Origin: Polluticaenibacter yanchengensis
GTDB taxonomy: Bacteria; Bacteroidota; Bacteroidia; Chitinophagales; Chitinophagaceae
Assembly (NCBI GenBank): GCA_027854065.1
Contig: JAQGEF010000001.1
Location: forward strand, 186,001-250,000
Direction: 5' to 3'
DNA: 64,000 nt
Made by a program: the position numbers and the translations under genes. The notes under the pieces are model-generated. The model saw nothing but the letters and a program-made list of their open reading frames with translations. It did no database searches and was not told where the DNA came from. This document shows positions 37,538-47,860 of this stretch, one piece after another (position 1 is the first letter of the stretch; each line of letters starts with the position of its first letter).

Positions 37538-40084
37538 TTATTGTTTTGGATCTAACGCTTTTGTTATTCTATCCAGAATATCCTGATAGTGTGCTTTAGT
37601 AATTGCATTTGCTGTTGGGCTTGCTGCTCTTAATAAACCTGAAATACTGCGCAATTCTGCTTTGGCAATGGAAATACCGTCTCCTGTTTTGCTTAAACCG
37701 CCCGCACCCATGAAAATGGTAAGGCCGCCTGAAGAGACTGGCGCTGGTGCCGGTGCAGGGTTTGCTAATGCAATTAACCTGTCAATGTAGTTCTTTTGTA
37801 AAGAACGACGGTATAGATCTACATTAGTTTTTGCAGTTGCTTCTGTGAAGATGCTTCCACGCAGATCGCTTACAAGATCGGATAACCTGTAAGTTTTAGC
37901 AGGGTCCTGGTCTTCTGCGGACAACAGGTTTGTCCATGTTCTTGCATTTACCAGATTACCTAACGCTGTATTTTGCAAATTGCCGATCACTGTTTTCGGG
38001 TCTGTACCTGTTACTGCAGTAATATCGTTATTTATTACCCATGTTGGTGTTTTAAAGATATTGGTATTTAACCAGGCGAATGCTTCTTTTTGAGTGGTTT
38101 TAGCGGTGTAGCTATATACCGGTCCTGCTTGTTCCTGGCGCTTTGGTGTCCGTTCTATACCGCCAATATTACGGGAAACATGGCCAATATAACGTCCAAA
38201 CTGGCTGGTCACCTGGCCATACATATCTTTCAGACCTGTAAAGTCTTTATTGGCTTCTTTGGTATATTCGGGTAATTTAACGATGATGCGTTTTAAATTT
38301 TTGATACCATAATCAGATGCTTTCATTGCGTTATCGCCTAAATCTTCTGTCTGACTACGAGGGTCATCCCTGTTACTTTCGCCATCACCCCACCATAAGC
38401 GTGGATTTTTCAGTTTGTCGATTGTCCATTTGTTCATCATTGCTTTTTCTGCATCCGCATCTGCATATTCGCCAAACCAACGGTAGCCCCAGTCAATGGC
38501 CCATTTGTCATAATCACCGATGCGTGGGAAAATACCTACATCAGAAATATTATCTTCGGGCTGTGCTACATAGTTGAAACGTGCATAGTCCATAATGGAT
38601 GGTGTATGTCCGTTTGCTTCTACCCAGGCTTTATCACGTAATTTTTCTACCGGTACAGTACTGCTGCTTCCAAAGTTGTGACGTAACCCTAATGTATGTC
38701 CTATTTCGTGACTGCTTACAAAACGGATCAATTCGCCCATTAATTTGTCATCGAATTCCATTTTGCGTGCACGAGGATCGTTTGGAGCTGCCTGTACCAT
38801 ATACCAGTTACGTAATAACAACATTACATTGTGGTACCAGTTTACATGGCTTTCTATAATTTCTCCGCTACGTGGGTCATGTACGTGAGGGCCACTTGCA
38901 TTTGGAATATCGGATGGTTTGTAAACGATGGCGCTATGGCTGGCATCTTCTAAACTGAATGTGCTGTCTTCTTCGGCTGTTGGCGCTAATTTACCAACAA
39001 TGGCATTTTTCCAACCGGCTGCTTCAAAAGCGACATTCCAGTCATTAACCCCTTGTATTAAATATGGAATCCATTTTTTAGGTGTGGTAGGATCTATGTA
39101 ATAAACAATTTGTTTTTGTGGTTCTACCAATTCACCGCGTCTGTATTTTTCAACATCTTCCGGTTTTGGTTCCAGGCGATAACGTGCAATAAAATTGTAA
39201 CGTTCTATCCCTTGCGGATTTGCATCGAAATCGGTTAGTGTCCTGGTAGTGAAATAACCAACGCGGTCATCGAAATAACGGGCTTTCATTGGTTTTTCCG
39301 GCAACAATACGATACTGCTGTTTACTTCTAGTGTAACAGGAGTGGTACTGGCACCAAACATGCTGGCCATTGCCCCGGCAGCGCCTGATGGTGGTGCAGG
39401 AGAATAGGTTTTAACTGCTTTTATTTCCACATTTTTAGCGAAAGCTTTTACAGATTCTACATAAGAACGGTCGGCCTGCATCATGCTGATGCCTACTGAA
39501 CGTTTGCGCCTGCTATCGAAATATAAGATATCGTTATCTCCATTAATAAATGCGGTGATATCGACTACTGAACTCTTTTTATTTTCTCCGAATGCGGCTA
39601 TAGGAAAAGCCTGTGCTATCGGGAATACATTGCTGCGTTGTACGTTTTTGTACATGCCTTCTGTACTGTCTCTTCCGATGGTAACTGAAGATACTAAACG
39701 TAAGAATATTTTATTGTCCGGTCCTTTTTCAAACCTTACTACATTTTCATTGATCGCATCCCCTGCATATGAACCTGTATTTTCACTTGAGGCTTTGGAT
39801 AACCTGCTAACGATTAATAAATCCCTGCCTAAAATATTATCCCCTATCTCTAAAAAGTATTTCTCATCTAATGAATAGACATTTAAGAAGCCTTTTTGTG
39901 CTTTTGCTTTGTCTGTAATCACTTCTTTAAATGCTTTTGGCCCTGTTCTTGCCGGTGCTTTTTTGGATGAATCTCCGGCAGGAGCTCCACCGGGTCCGGC
40001 TGAGATAGTAACATTTGGTCTTTGCGCCATTGTTACCCCGGCTAGCATCATGCTGCAGCCTAAAAGTAAAAATTTAGAACTCAT
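37538..40084 (-). CDS. Secreted zinc metalloprotease of the DUF5117/DUF4953 type
   Basis: 848 aa with a signal peptide (LLLGCSMMLAGVTMAQ). The metzincin-like motif HEIGHTLGLRH (from His459) gives HExxHxxGxxH, and a likely Met-turn SIMDYARFNY follows about 30 residues later. N-terminal beta domain: YFLEIGDNILGRDLLIVSRL, typical of DUF5117/5118 proteins. The C-terminus contains a Pro/Ala-rich loop and GGLTIFMGAGG. The substrate is unknown; such proteases are abundant in Bacteroidota and presumed periplasmic or surface. It is a single-gene unit with its own terminator. Confidence 0.9.
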   Translation of the reverse strand: MSSKFLLLGCSMMLAGVTMAQRPNVTISAGPGGAPAGDSSKKAPARTGPKAFKEVITDKAKAQKGFLNVYSLDEKYFLEIGDNILGRDLLIVSRLSKASSENTGSYAGDAINENVVRFEKGPDNKIFLRLVSSVTIGRDSTEGMYKNVQRSNVFPIAQAFPIAAFGENKKSSVVDITAFINGDNDILYFDSRRKRSVGISMMQADRSYVESVKAFAKNVEIKAVKTYSPAPPSGAAGAMASMFGASTTPVTLEVNSSIVLLPEKPMKARYFDDRVGYFTTRTLTDFDANPQGIERYNFIARYRLEPKPEDVEKYRRGELVEPQKQIVYYIDPTTPKKWIPYLIQGVNDWNVAFEAAGWKNAIVGKLAPTAEEDSTFSLEDASHSAIVYKPSDIPNASGPHVHDPRSGEIIESHVNWYHNVMLLLRNWYMVQAAPNDPRARKMEFDDKLMGELIRFVSSHEIGHTLGLRHNFGSSSTVPVEKLRDKAWVEANGHTPSIMDYARFNYVAQPEDNISDVGIFPRIGDYDKWAIDWGYRWFGEYADADAEKAMMNKWTIDKLKNPRLWWGDGESNRDDPRSQTEDLGDNAMKASDYGIKNLKRIIVKLPEYTKEANKDFTGLKDMYGQVTSQFGRYIGHVSRNIGGIERTPKRQEQAGPVYSYTAKTTQKEAFAWLNTNIFKTPTWVINNDITAVTGTDPKTVIGNLQNTALGNLVNARTWTNLLSAEDQDPAKTYRLSDLVSDLRGSIFTEATAKTNVDLYRRSLQKNYIDRLIALANPAPAPAPVSSGGLTIFMGAGGLSKTGDGISIAKAELRSISGLLRAASPTANAITKAHYQDILDRITKALDPKQ

Positions 40085-40513
40085 ATTGTTTGTTTAATTT
40101 AAAAGTATTTTAGTTGTTAGACGTAATGATTTAATAATACTATCGTAAAGAATCACTTTCAAAAAAATAAATTTATGGATTTTATTGTTACGCCTGCAAA
40201 AAATGGATTTTTTTGTGATAATCAATGCATAATCGGTGTCAGCTAATGCCTGACCGGGGTGTACTTTAGCTGTTATAATTATATTGTTACAATATGAACA
40301 TTTGAAACTACAATGAATTGATTACTGCACTGCAGTTTGCTTAAGAGCTATTCGGTGAAAAATCTGATGATACAGTTAGCGATAACGGGCCTTTTGAAAA
40401 TTTTGTACCGATTAAGGATTAATGCATTTTTAGTCTTTTATATATGTGTAGCCGGCCAACGAACTGCTTACCTAAATGCTCCTATATGATGATTTTATGA
40501 CTATTGCTGAAGG
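40085..40513. other. Intergenic region without recognisable feature
   Basis: About 430 bp upstream of the metalloprotease gene; AT-rich. I see no gene, RNA or repeat before family A copy A2 starts at 40514. Confidence 0.5.
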
Positions 40514-40686
40514 GCTGCGGTATGCGTTGGTGGCGACGCAGGAGCCAGTGTATTTTGCAGGTTATACTTTGGGTACATATGTCCGGATATAAAATCCTGC
40601 AAAATACACCGAGCGTTAGCGGAGCCATAAGCACGCCGGACTGAAGCCGGGAAGATATAAAACGGCTGAGAGCCCCAAATAAAAAA
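40514..40686 (-). repeat. Family A structured element, copy A2
   Basis: Outer stem GGTATGC/GCACGCC, P1 with GGC/GCC arms, and a long P2 in which GTATTTTGCAGG (40550-40561) pairs with CCTGCAAAATAC. Box ACCGAGCG and the end GAGAGCCCCAAATAAAAAA, which runs straight into the T-tract of the AraC gene's terminator (40684-40713). Confidence 0.8.
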
Positions 40687-40713
40687 GGTAACCGTTTTGA
40701 AACCGTTACCTTT
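40684..40713 (-). terminator. Intrinsic terminator of the AraC-family gene
   Basis: AAAGGTAAC/GTTACCTTT outer arms and GTTT/AAAC inner arms with a C-C mismatch, loop TG; 22 bp after the stop. The T-run on the minus strand merges with the end of family A copy A2. Confidence 0.85.
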
Positions 40714-40734
40714 CTACTGATCATTTTTATGTAT

Positions 40735-41682
40735 TTACCGAACCAGCAATTCACATGGTTTTAAACCTGTGTATTTTTTGAATGCGGTGGAAAAATGTGA
40801 GATTGAAGAATACCCGAGTATTGAGGATACATCTGTTACATTTAATCCTTTTTCATACAATAAATACTTGGCATGTTCCATGCGCTGACCTTGATAAAAC
40901 TCAAATATGGTCATACCGAACATTTCTTTAAATCCTTTTTTTAAGTAACACTCATTGGTAGCTACTTTACGGGCCAACTCTTTGATAGTAATGGGATCAC
41001 CGATTTTTTGAATGAGAATTTCTTTTGCTTTCAGAATGGCTTCTCTACTTTTTTCATCTGCAAGGAATTTACATTGGTATATTTTATTTGCTTCTACTTC
41101 CTGCTCGCCATATAAACAATCTAATGCGTACACCAGTAATACCTGTACCTGGCTATTGATGAAAATATTTTGTAAAGAACTGGTATATTGCTGGCTGAAG
41201 ATATTCTGCAATACGGTCCGCTTTTTATTACAAACAGTTACAGATGAACTGGAAGGCAGATTGACCTCGAAATTTAATAGTTTCTCCGCTCCTGCCATGG
41301 ACATACCACCAATAAATTGCCTGAGGTAATTATGATCGAACTTAACCATAAATATATCTAAAGTGTCGATCATCACATTACAGTTGTCGCTACCGTTAAT
41401 CAAACACTTTTTACTGTCTTCGCATTCTTCGTGCCTTTGAGGGGCAATACCATTGATACAATACTTTAAAACAATATTGTTTTCGGCATCATTGATGCCT
41501 TTATAATTGTAATCTAAAATACCAACATCTTCTGCCGACCAATAATCATGTTTCCTTACTCGCTTCAGTTCAAATTCTATTGCATTAGGAATTTTACCAA
41601 CATGGGTAGAAATCATATTCAACTCGTCTGCCATTAATTGAGTTCGCACCGATTCTACTAAAATTGAAATGCTATCATCCAT
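40735..41682 (-). CDS. AraC-family transcriptional regulator
   Basis: 315 aa from the ATG at 41682; a start at 41739 is possible but adds an unrelated 19 residues. The C-terminal ~100 residues contain the two HTH motifs: ITIKELARKVATNECYLKKG and NVTDVSSILGYSSISHFSTA, ending FKKYTGLKP. The N-terminal sensor region has Cys75, Cys87, Cys93, Cys101 and His84, an arrangement that could bind metal or sense redox (inference). The organisation recalls PchR-type regulators. It is divergent from the symporter gene at 42039, which is a possible target. Confidence 0.9.
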   Translation of the reverse strand: MDDSISILVESVRTQLMADELNMISTHVGKIPNAIEFELKRVRKHDYWSAEDVGILDYNYKGINDAENNIVLKYCINGIAPQRHEECEDSKKCLINGSDNCNVMIDTLDIFMVKFDHNYLRQFIGGMSMAGAEKLLNFEVNLPSSSSVTVCNKKRTVLQNIFSQQYTSSLQNIFINSQVQVLLVYALDCLYGEQEVEANKIYQCKFLADEKSREAILKAKEILIQKIGDPITIKELARKVATNECYLKKGFKEMFGMTIFEFYQGQRMEHAKYLLYEKGLNVTDVSSILGYSSISHFSTAFKKYTGLKPCELLVR

Positions 41683-42038
41683 AATTGTTGCAAAATTAAT
41701 TCCACTTATGCAATGAACATTTACTAAAGACGGAAACAATTGTCTTGGAAAAGTAATTTTTTCCTATTTCGAAGTATGTTATTAATCAAAATGATTATAA
41801 CACTGATTGAAAATTGAATTGTTACCAATATTTATATTATATAGAGATGGTTTGTTTTAAGGTGCCGATGAACGTATATAAAATGGAATACACTTTTATA
41901 AGAAGTTGAAATTGCTATACATAAATTGCTGAATATCTTTACAAAACTAACATTTAAAGCAAAAAAATAGATGTTAATGGCTCAAAAGACAGGACAATAC
42001 CTTATTTTGCGAAATCATCCTTAAAGGAAGCTTCTACT
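41683..42038. other. Divergent intergenic region (AraC regulator / symporter)
   Basis: 356 bp, AT-rich. It must carry both promoters. No convincing -7/-33 pair or repeat was found. TTATTTTGCG near 42002 is a weak -7 candidate for the symporter. Confidence 0.4.
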
Positions 42039-43457
42039 ATGAATGTTAAAAAAACCGGACTGTATGCTATTATAGTGTTTACCATTATTGCTATTATGCA
42101 TGTGATAAATGGCTATACTTCTGTCAATATTGATGGCTCTATTTTACAAATATCAAGATGGGTTTTTGTTGCCTCATTATTGGTTTTTGCCTGGTATAAA
42201 AAATCGCTGACTACCTGGATTATTACTGCAATGGTAGTTGGGGTTGAGATTGGACTGGATTTTCCTGCATTCTCTCAGAACCTGCAGTTTTTGAGTAAGA
42301 TATTCTTACGCCTGATTAAAACAATTGTGGCCCCATTGCTGTTTGCTACGCTGGTGGTTGGTATCGCCAGTCACAGTAACCTGAAACAAGTGGGACGTAT
42401 GGGCTGGAAGTCTTTATTGTACTTTGAAATTGTTACTACACTGGCTCTTGCCATTGGTTTGATTTTTATAAATATCACGCAGGCAGGTGTGGGTATAAAA
42501 ATTCCTCAGGCTTTGCTGCATGAATTACCGGAAGCGCAACAGGTAGGCTGGCAGGACCATATTATTGATATTTTCCCGGAAAATATTGTGAAAGCCGTGT
42601 ATCATGGTAATGTATTGCCGATTGTGGTTTTCAGTGTGATATTTGGTATTGCCCTGGCGATGCTTAGTGAGCATAAGAAGCGCCCGCTGCTGAACTTTAC
42701 TGAAAGCCTGGCTGAGACGATGTTTAAGTTTACGAATATCATTATGTACTTTGCTCCGTTTGGTGTTGGTGCTGCTATTGCGGTTACAGTGGGCCACCTG
42801 GGCATAGATATTCTTAAGAACCTATTCATGCTATTGATGACTTTGTACCTGGCATTAATTGCATTTATATTGCTGGTAATTATTCCTACGATATTATTTA
42901 TTGCTAAAGTGCCCCTGAAGCAGTTTATTAAGGCTGTAAAAGAACCTGTAAGTATTGCTTTTGCGACTACCAGCAGCGATTCTGCACTACCAAAGACGTT
43001 AGAAAACATGGAGCGTTTTGGTGTGCCTCGGCATATTGTATCTTTTGTAATTCCTACGGGTTACACTTTTAACCTGGATGGTACAACTTTATACCTGTCG
43101 CTGGCATCGGTGTTTGTGGCACAGGCCGCGGGAATTGATATGAGTATCGGTGAGCAGATTATGCTGGGATTTACCTTGATGCTTACGAGTAAGGGTGTTG
43201 CTGCGGTTCCAAGGGCATCGCTTGTTATTTTAATAGCTACAGCTTCACAATTTAATCTACCTATATGGCCAATTATGGCTATTTATGGTATTGATGAACT
43301 GATGGATATGGCGCGTACGAGTGTGAATGTAATGGGCAATGCGCTGGCGAGTTGTGTTATTGCGCGCTGGGAGAATGAATTTGACGATGAAAAGGCTTTG
43401 GCCTTTAATCCTGATATGCCAGATGAGGCTTATGAGAAAATAGAAATACACCATTAA
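42039..43457 (+). CDS. Sodium/proton-dicarboxylate (or glutamate) symporter, DAACS family
   Basis: 472 aa. It has an N-terminal extension with two extra hydrophobic segments, then the family core: FLRLIKTIVAPLLFATLVVG, the HP1 serine motif TTSSDSALPKTLENM, TM7 NLDGTTLYL, HP2 SKGVAAVPRASLVIL, and TM8 DELMDMARTSVNVMGNALA. It should carry dicarboxylates or acidic amino acids into the cell with a cation. Asp residues in DELMDMARTSVNVMGN are the usual substrate and cation ligands. Substrate specificity cannot be assigned. The gene is likely monocistronic or co-transcribed with the DedA gene 81 bp on. Confidence 0.93.
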   Translation: MNVKKTGLYAIIVFTIIAIMHVINGYTSVNIDGSILQISRWVFVASLLVFAWYKKSLTTWIITAMVVGVEIGLDFPAFSQNLQFLSKIFLRLIKTIVAPLLFATLVVGIASHSNLKQVGRMGWKSLLYFEIVTTLALAIGLIFINITQAGVGIKIPQALLHELPEAQQVGWQDHIIDIFPENIVKAVYHGNVLPIVVFSVIFGIALAMLSEHKKRPLLNFTESLAETMFKFTNIIMYFAPFGVGAAIAVTVGHLGIDILKNLFMLLMTLYLALIAFILLVIIPTILFIAKVPLKQFIKAVKEPVSIAFATTSSDSALPKTLENMERFGVPRHIVSFVIPTGYTFNLDGTTLYLSLASVFVAQAAGIDMSIGEQIMLGFTLMLTSKGVAAVPRASLVILIATASQFNLPIWPIMAIYGIDELMDMARTSVNVMGNALASCVIARWENEFDDEKALAFNPDMPDEAYEKIEIHH

Positions 43458-43538
43458 ATATAAAACAATTAACATTTTTAGTATCGGGAATTAGTTAATC
43501 GCATTTATCTTGCGGCGAGCTAGGATAATTTAAACAGT

Positions 43539-44507
43539 ATGCAAAAGAGATTTCTTTTTTTATTAGCAGCATTATTTTCAATTAGTAACATATTTGCTCA
43601 GGACTCATTGAAAATACATCTCAGGAATCAATACGTTAATGTTAAAGAGCAAGTATTAAATATTAATGGTATAGAATATACTACCAACAAGGAGGGAATT
43701 GTTAATATAGCGCAGCCAGCTAATGAAGTGATTTTAATATCCGGCAAAAATTACAAGGAGCAAAGTTTTTCCGTAACTGATGTGAAAGCGACGGGGGAAG
43801 TAAAGCTGCATAAAGAGTTTTCTTTTAAAGATTTGCTGACACCGATGTTTTATATTGAAAACGGTGGTTTATGGTTATTAGTATTTATTGTATTTGCTGA
43901 AACAGGTCTGTTTGCGGGTTTCTTTTTACCTGGTGACAGTTTATTGTTTGTTGCAGGTATTTACAGCTCGGAACTGGCAAAGGAAATTCCTGTGATACCT
44001 ACCGGTAATGATGTGATGGACCTTATTTATTTAGTGATACTTATATCTTTAGCTGGGATCATCGGCAACTTTGTGGGTTACTGGACCGGGCGAAAGGTGG
44101 GTAAAGCGATGTATAGCTGGAAAGATAGTTTCTTCTTTAAAAAGAAATATTTATTGCAGGCAGAGGACTTTTTTAAGGAGCGTGGTGGCAGTGCCATCAT
44201 TATAGCCCGTTTCCTGCCTTTAATCAGAACTTTTGCGCCAATCGTTGCCGGTATTGTTGGAATGGAGCGCTCTAAGTTTACTTTTTATAATATCATCGGA
44301 TGTGTATCCTGGGTATTCAGCATGTTGTTTATGGGACATTTTTTACAAAAGATCCTATTGAACCAGTTTAGTTTCGATCTGAAAGAGAACCTTGAAATTA
44401 TCATCATTGTTATTGTTGCTGTTACTACATTACCTATTGTAATGAAAGTAATGAAGAATAATAAAAAGGCTAAGCTTGAAGCTGCTCAGCAACAAAGTAA
44501 TCAATAG
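43539..44507 (+). CDS. DedA/VTT-domain membrane protein with N-terminal extracytoplasmic domain
   Basis: 322 aa. An unusual layout for the family: a cleavable signal peptide (FLFLLAALFSISNIFAQ), a ~75-residue beta domain (NQYVNVKEQVLNINGIEYTT; carboxypeptidase-regulatory-like), then the VTT core with GLFAGFFLPGDSLLFVAGI, GNFVGYWTGRKVG and FLPLIRTFAPIVAGIVGM (conserved Gly, Arg and Pro). It ends with a TM helix and a basic Gln-rich tail. DedA proteins are proposed lipid-carrier or phospholipid scramblases. Standard DedA proteins are about 200-220 aa. Confidence 0.88.
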   Translation: MQKRFLFLLAALFSISNIFAQDSLKIHLRNQYVNVKEQVLNINGIEYTTNKEGIVNIAQPANEVILISGKNYKEQSFSVTDVKATGEVKLHKEFSFKDLLTPMFYIENGGLWLLVFIVFAETGLFAGFFLPGDSLLFVAGIYSSELAKEIPVIPTGNDVMDLIYLVILISLAGIIGNFVGYWTGRKVGKAMYSWKDSFFFKKKYLLQAEDFFKERGGSAIIIARFLPLIRTFAPIVAGIVGMERSKFTFYNIIGCVSWVFSMLFMGHFLQKILLNQFSFDLKENLEIIIIVIVAVTTLPIVMKVMKNNKKAKLEAAQQQSNQ

Positions 44508-44526
44508 TTTATTTATTTTTTTATAC

Positions 44527-44562
44527 AAAAGCCTGAATCATCCTGCATTGATTCAGGCTTTT
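44527..44562 (+). terminator. Intrinsic terminator of the DedA-type gene
   Basis: 14-bp perfect arms AAAAGCCTGAATCA (44527-44540) and TGATTCAGGCTTTT (44549-44562), followed by more T; 20 bp after the stop. Confidence 0.92.
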
Positions 44563-44972
44563 TTTGTTACAGATTCCGAAGAAGGAGAGATTACTTTGTT
44601 CCTATTGATTAACTAAAGATAATCCTGGAGTTTTTCATAATATTGCAAGAGGTATTCCCCGCTGATAGCGATCTGTATAAGTTAACTTTAATTGCTTCTA
44701 CCATAAGGTAACTCCCTACTGAACTTGATCCCCCCTAATGACTCTTATATAAGCGGTACTAATAATACAATTGTAAATTGATTTATCAACAATGCATACT
44801 TTAGAGTTTGTTTTTAAACAGACGAGAATTGAATATGTGAATGGACTCCTGAAAATGCCTCTATTTCGCCCCAAAAGCCAGTTCATCAAGTCACAATGTA
44901 TATGCAGATTGTACTAGAAAAAGTAAAGGCCACCCGAAGGCAGCCTTTTATCCTTATCCTAACTCTAAAATC
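44563..44972. other. Convergent intergenic region
   Basis: 410 bp between convergent genes. Only a weak AAAGGC/GCCTTT hairpin at 44925-44948 near the end of the next gene. No gene or repeat-family member seen. Confidence 0.5.
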
Positions 44973-47429
44973 TTAATTGAATACTACTTTGAAGGTTTTA
45001 GCATCTGTCACATCATTTACATTTATTACACGAATAATGTAAGTTCCGGATGTAAAGTTTCTCCGGTTTATTTTAACAACACCACCGTTTGTAATATCCT
45101 GGGTATTGCTTTGTAGTGTTTTTCCGGCTAAATCTATCAATGATACATTGTATTTTCCGGCTTTTGAAAACTCTACATTGGCTTCGCTGATAACCGGGTT
45201 GGGATAAACTTGTACTGCCGATTTTACTACAGAACGTTTTACTACTGTATTGCTGAATAAACCTTTTCCGTTTACATCTACCAGTTTAATCCTGTAATAG
45301 TTTTGCGGGGTGATATTATTATCTGAAAATCCGTATTTGCTAACAGTACTATTATAAACAACTGTTCCAAGTTTTACAAAGTTTACACCATCAATGCTTT
45401 TTTCTACTTCGAAAGCTTTTACCTGTGCATCATAAATAAAACCCCATGTCAATTCATTTTTCCCGTTTACCTCGCTTACCGCTAAGTTAACTTTACCAAC
45501 CGGTAATACTGCTCCTGCCGAAAAAATGTTATAAGTTGCAGGTGTCAAGCTGGTGAAACCAGCCTGGTCGATTACAGAATATGTAAATGTCAATGAATTT
45601 CCCATTGCCATTGGTGTAAGGAATTCTATAGACAATAAACGTGGATTAAAGTTTGCTATTTCCTGGTTTTCGCTTACTAAAACATTATTGTAATATAGGT
45701 TAGCGGCACCAGCTTTTGGTAAGGTAATCACTTTAAATGTGCTACCGCTACCTAAAGAACCTGCTGCAGGCGAATCTTCTTCATCGCTACCTGTAAGCGA
45801 GATAGGAGAAACACTGCCTTCGTAGGCACCTAATACATATTTTTTTCCAAGTACTACAGGATCACCATTTTCATCTTTATCCACTGACCAGATTTTTGAG
45901 TCTGATTTAGGACGTTGTTGAATACCGATATTAATACTTACCAAATCATCTTTAGTATTAGGCAAAATAATTTTACCATTTGTAGAATGTGGATTAACCG
46001 CATTGAAGTTTGTTTTAGTAAATACATAGTTGTTCGGCAAATTCGGTGTAGGTTCAAAATCCCCTACATTTGATACTACTGAAGAAATAATTACTTTATA
46101 GCCTGCTGTATTTTGCGGCAAGCTGGCAAAGCTTGCATACCCGTCATTTAAAGTAATGTTTCTTTCTACTTTACCTTCACTATTTACCAATACTACATTT
46201 AACTGGTTGGATTTAATGTACTCATTCGTTTTAGTATATGAAGCCTGTGGTGTATTTAAACCTTCATTTTTACCATCGGAGAACAATACAACGAAAGGTG
46301 CGTCTTTGGTTGTTTCTTTATCTCCGTTTAAATTTAAACAAACACCGCTGGTTTTTTGAGGTGTTCCTAAACCTGTGCAGGAAGTAGAACCATCACAATC
46401 TTTGAATGTAATATTTGTTTTACCGTTTACAACGCCTGGTTGTTGAAATAATGCTGTCGCATTATTATCAGTACCTGTCTTAGAGCTCATTTTAAAGTTC
46501 AGATTCGGACCGATATTAGGATTATTTTGAATTGTAAATTTCTCTCCTACTACAAAATAACCTGTTTTAGTATTATCAGTCGGACCAGTTATATTTCTAC
46601 CGTTCTGAATACCGCCTTTTACTACAAAAACTCCTTCGTTATATAAAAGCGTATTATTATTACCTGCATTCAGGGATTGAATTTCTACATAACCATAGTT
46701 CTCAAACCTGTCATTATTCTGCATGTTTATCTGGCCACCATTAGATTTAAAAGAACCGGTATTATATATTCTTCCGTTTCCTAAATTTAATGCAGAGTTA
46801 AGATAAATAATTCCACAGTTATACAATTTACTGTTCTGACCTAAGTTGAAGTTATTACCCATTGTAAAAACGCCCTGGTTTCTTACAGTCAGGTTTACAT
46901 TAGAGGCGTTGAATTGAGATTGAGTATTAGTAACACCATAGTTATCAATAATAAAAGGTGCATTTCCATTAAAATCAATACCACCTACCTGAAGTGTACC
47001 ACCTGCTTTTACAGTAAATATGGTAGCAGTAGAAGTATTGTTCGTTAACTTAATGTTGCCATTGCCGTTTACTTTCCCGTTTTCAAAGACGTTTACAGCA
47101 ACAGGGGTATTTAAATCTAAGTTATTATTGAAATTTAATGTACCATATACATTAAAAGTAGCCGGGCCTGAATTGTTGGCTAGTTTTTCAAAACTAAAAG
47201 TAACATTCGGATTGATACAGATGATTGTACCGGCTTCGAGTTTCACCGGGTAACTGGAACCGAAGGATAAGTTGGATTTTATACAATATGTCTTACCCGC
47301 CTTAAATACAGTCTGCTGATTCATAGAAGCAATTGTAACTGTTTCAAAATCACAGGAAGTACATTGTGCGAAAAGTCTTGCGTTAATGCATAATACCAGC
47401 ATTAACATTAGTGTAAATGTTTTTTTCAT
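44973..47429 (-). CDS. Secreted Asn-rich repeat protein with T9SS C-terminal sorting domain
   Basis: 818 aa from the ATG at 47429, which gives the signal peptide MKKTFTLMLMLVLCINARLFAQ. An N-terminal Cys-containing head (CTSCDFETVTIASMNQQTVF) is followed by about 300 residues of short beta repeats rich in Asn and Gly (LNLGNGRIYNTGSFKSNGG), looking like a beta-helix or stacked beta sheet. Then Thr/Asn-rich beta domains, a fibronectin-like block (AFEVEKSIDGVNFVKLG, YYRIKLVDVNGKG), and a final T9SS type A domain (VQVYPNPVIS...FTSGTYIIRV). Probably a surface-attached protein; function unknown. Confidence 0.85.
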   Translation of the reverse strand: MKKTFTLMLMLVLCINARLFAQCTSCDFETVTIASMNQQTVFKAGKTYCIKSNLSFGSSYPVKLEAGTIICINPNVTFSFEKLANNSGPATFNVYGTLNFNNNLDLNTPVAVNVFENGKVNGNGNIKLTNNTSTATIFTVKAGGTLQVGGIDFNGNAPFIIDNYGVTNTQSQFNASNVNLTVRNQGVFTMGNNFNLGQNSKLYNCGIIYLNSALNLGNGRIYNTGSFKSNGGQINMQNNDRFENYGYVEIQSLNAGNNNTLLYNEGVFVVKGGIQNGRNITGPTDNTKTGYFVVGEKFTIQNNPNIGPNLNFKMSSKTGTDNNATALFQQPGVVNGKTNITFKDCDGSTSCTGLGTPQKTSGVCLNLNGDKETTKDAPFVVLFSDGKNEGLNTPQASYTKTNEYIKSNQLNVVLVNSEGKVERNITLNDGYASFASLPQNTAGYKVIISSVVSNVGDFEPTPNLPNNYVFTKTNFNAVNPHSTNGKIILPNTKDDLVSINIGIQQRPKSDSKIWSVDKDENGDPVVLGKKYVLGAYEGSVSPISLTGSDEEDSPAAGSLGSGSTFKVITLPKAGAANLYYNNVLVSENQEIANFNPRLLSIEFLTPMAMGNSLTFTYSVIDQAGFTSLTPATYNIFSAGAVLPVGKVNLAVSEVNGKNELTWGFIYDAQVKAFEVEKSIDGVNFVKLGTVVYNSTVSKYGFSDNNITPQNYYRIKLVDVNGKGLFSNTVVKRSVVKSAVQVYPNPVISEANVEFSKAGKYNVSLIDLAGKTLQSNTQDITNGGVVKINRRNFTSGTYIIRVINVNDVTDAKTFKVVFN

Positions 47430-47860
47430 TTTAGAGGAAGAAAGATAATTAAGGACAAATTTTTCAATATATACTGAATTCTGCATTTATGAACACTCAC
47501 GACAATTGTTCACACATGCACACAAAATTAAATGTGACGCTTTAATTCACTTTTTGAGTTATTTAATTTATTTTACTAATTAAGGAAGCTTTATTTAGAA
47601 GTTAAGGATATTTCTTTCTAAAGCCGGTACAAAGATATACCGATAAAAGGTAATTAAAAAAATATAATTTCTTAATATACAGTGAATATTCAATAAATAT
47701 TGTGCATTATTTAATTTTGCACAATATTTATTTCTAAAAACTGTCTACAAATAAATAAAACGCAAAAAAACGGCGAAAAATATATAAAAACTCTAAAGTT
47801 ACAAACCGGTTTTTTGTACATTTACGAACTGCTACAATTATATTCTGACATTACAAATAC
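47430..47860. other. AT-rich divergent intergenic region
   Basis: 431 bp between the T9SS cargo (minus) and shikimate kinase (plus). Very AT-rich. No repeat-family member, RNA gene or unambiguous promoter recognised. Confidence 0.5.
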
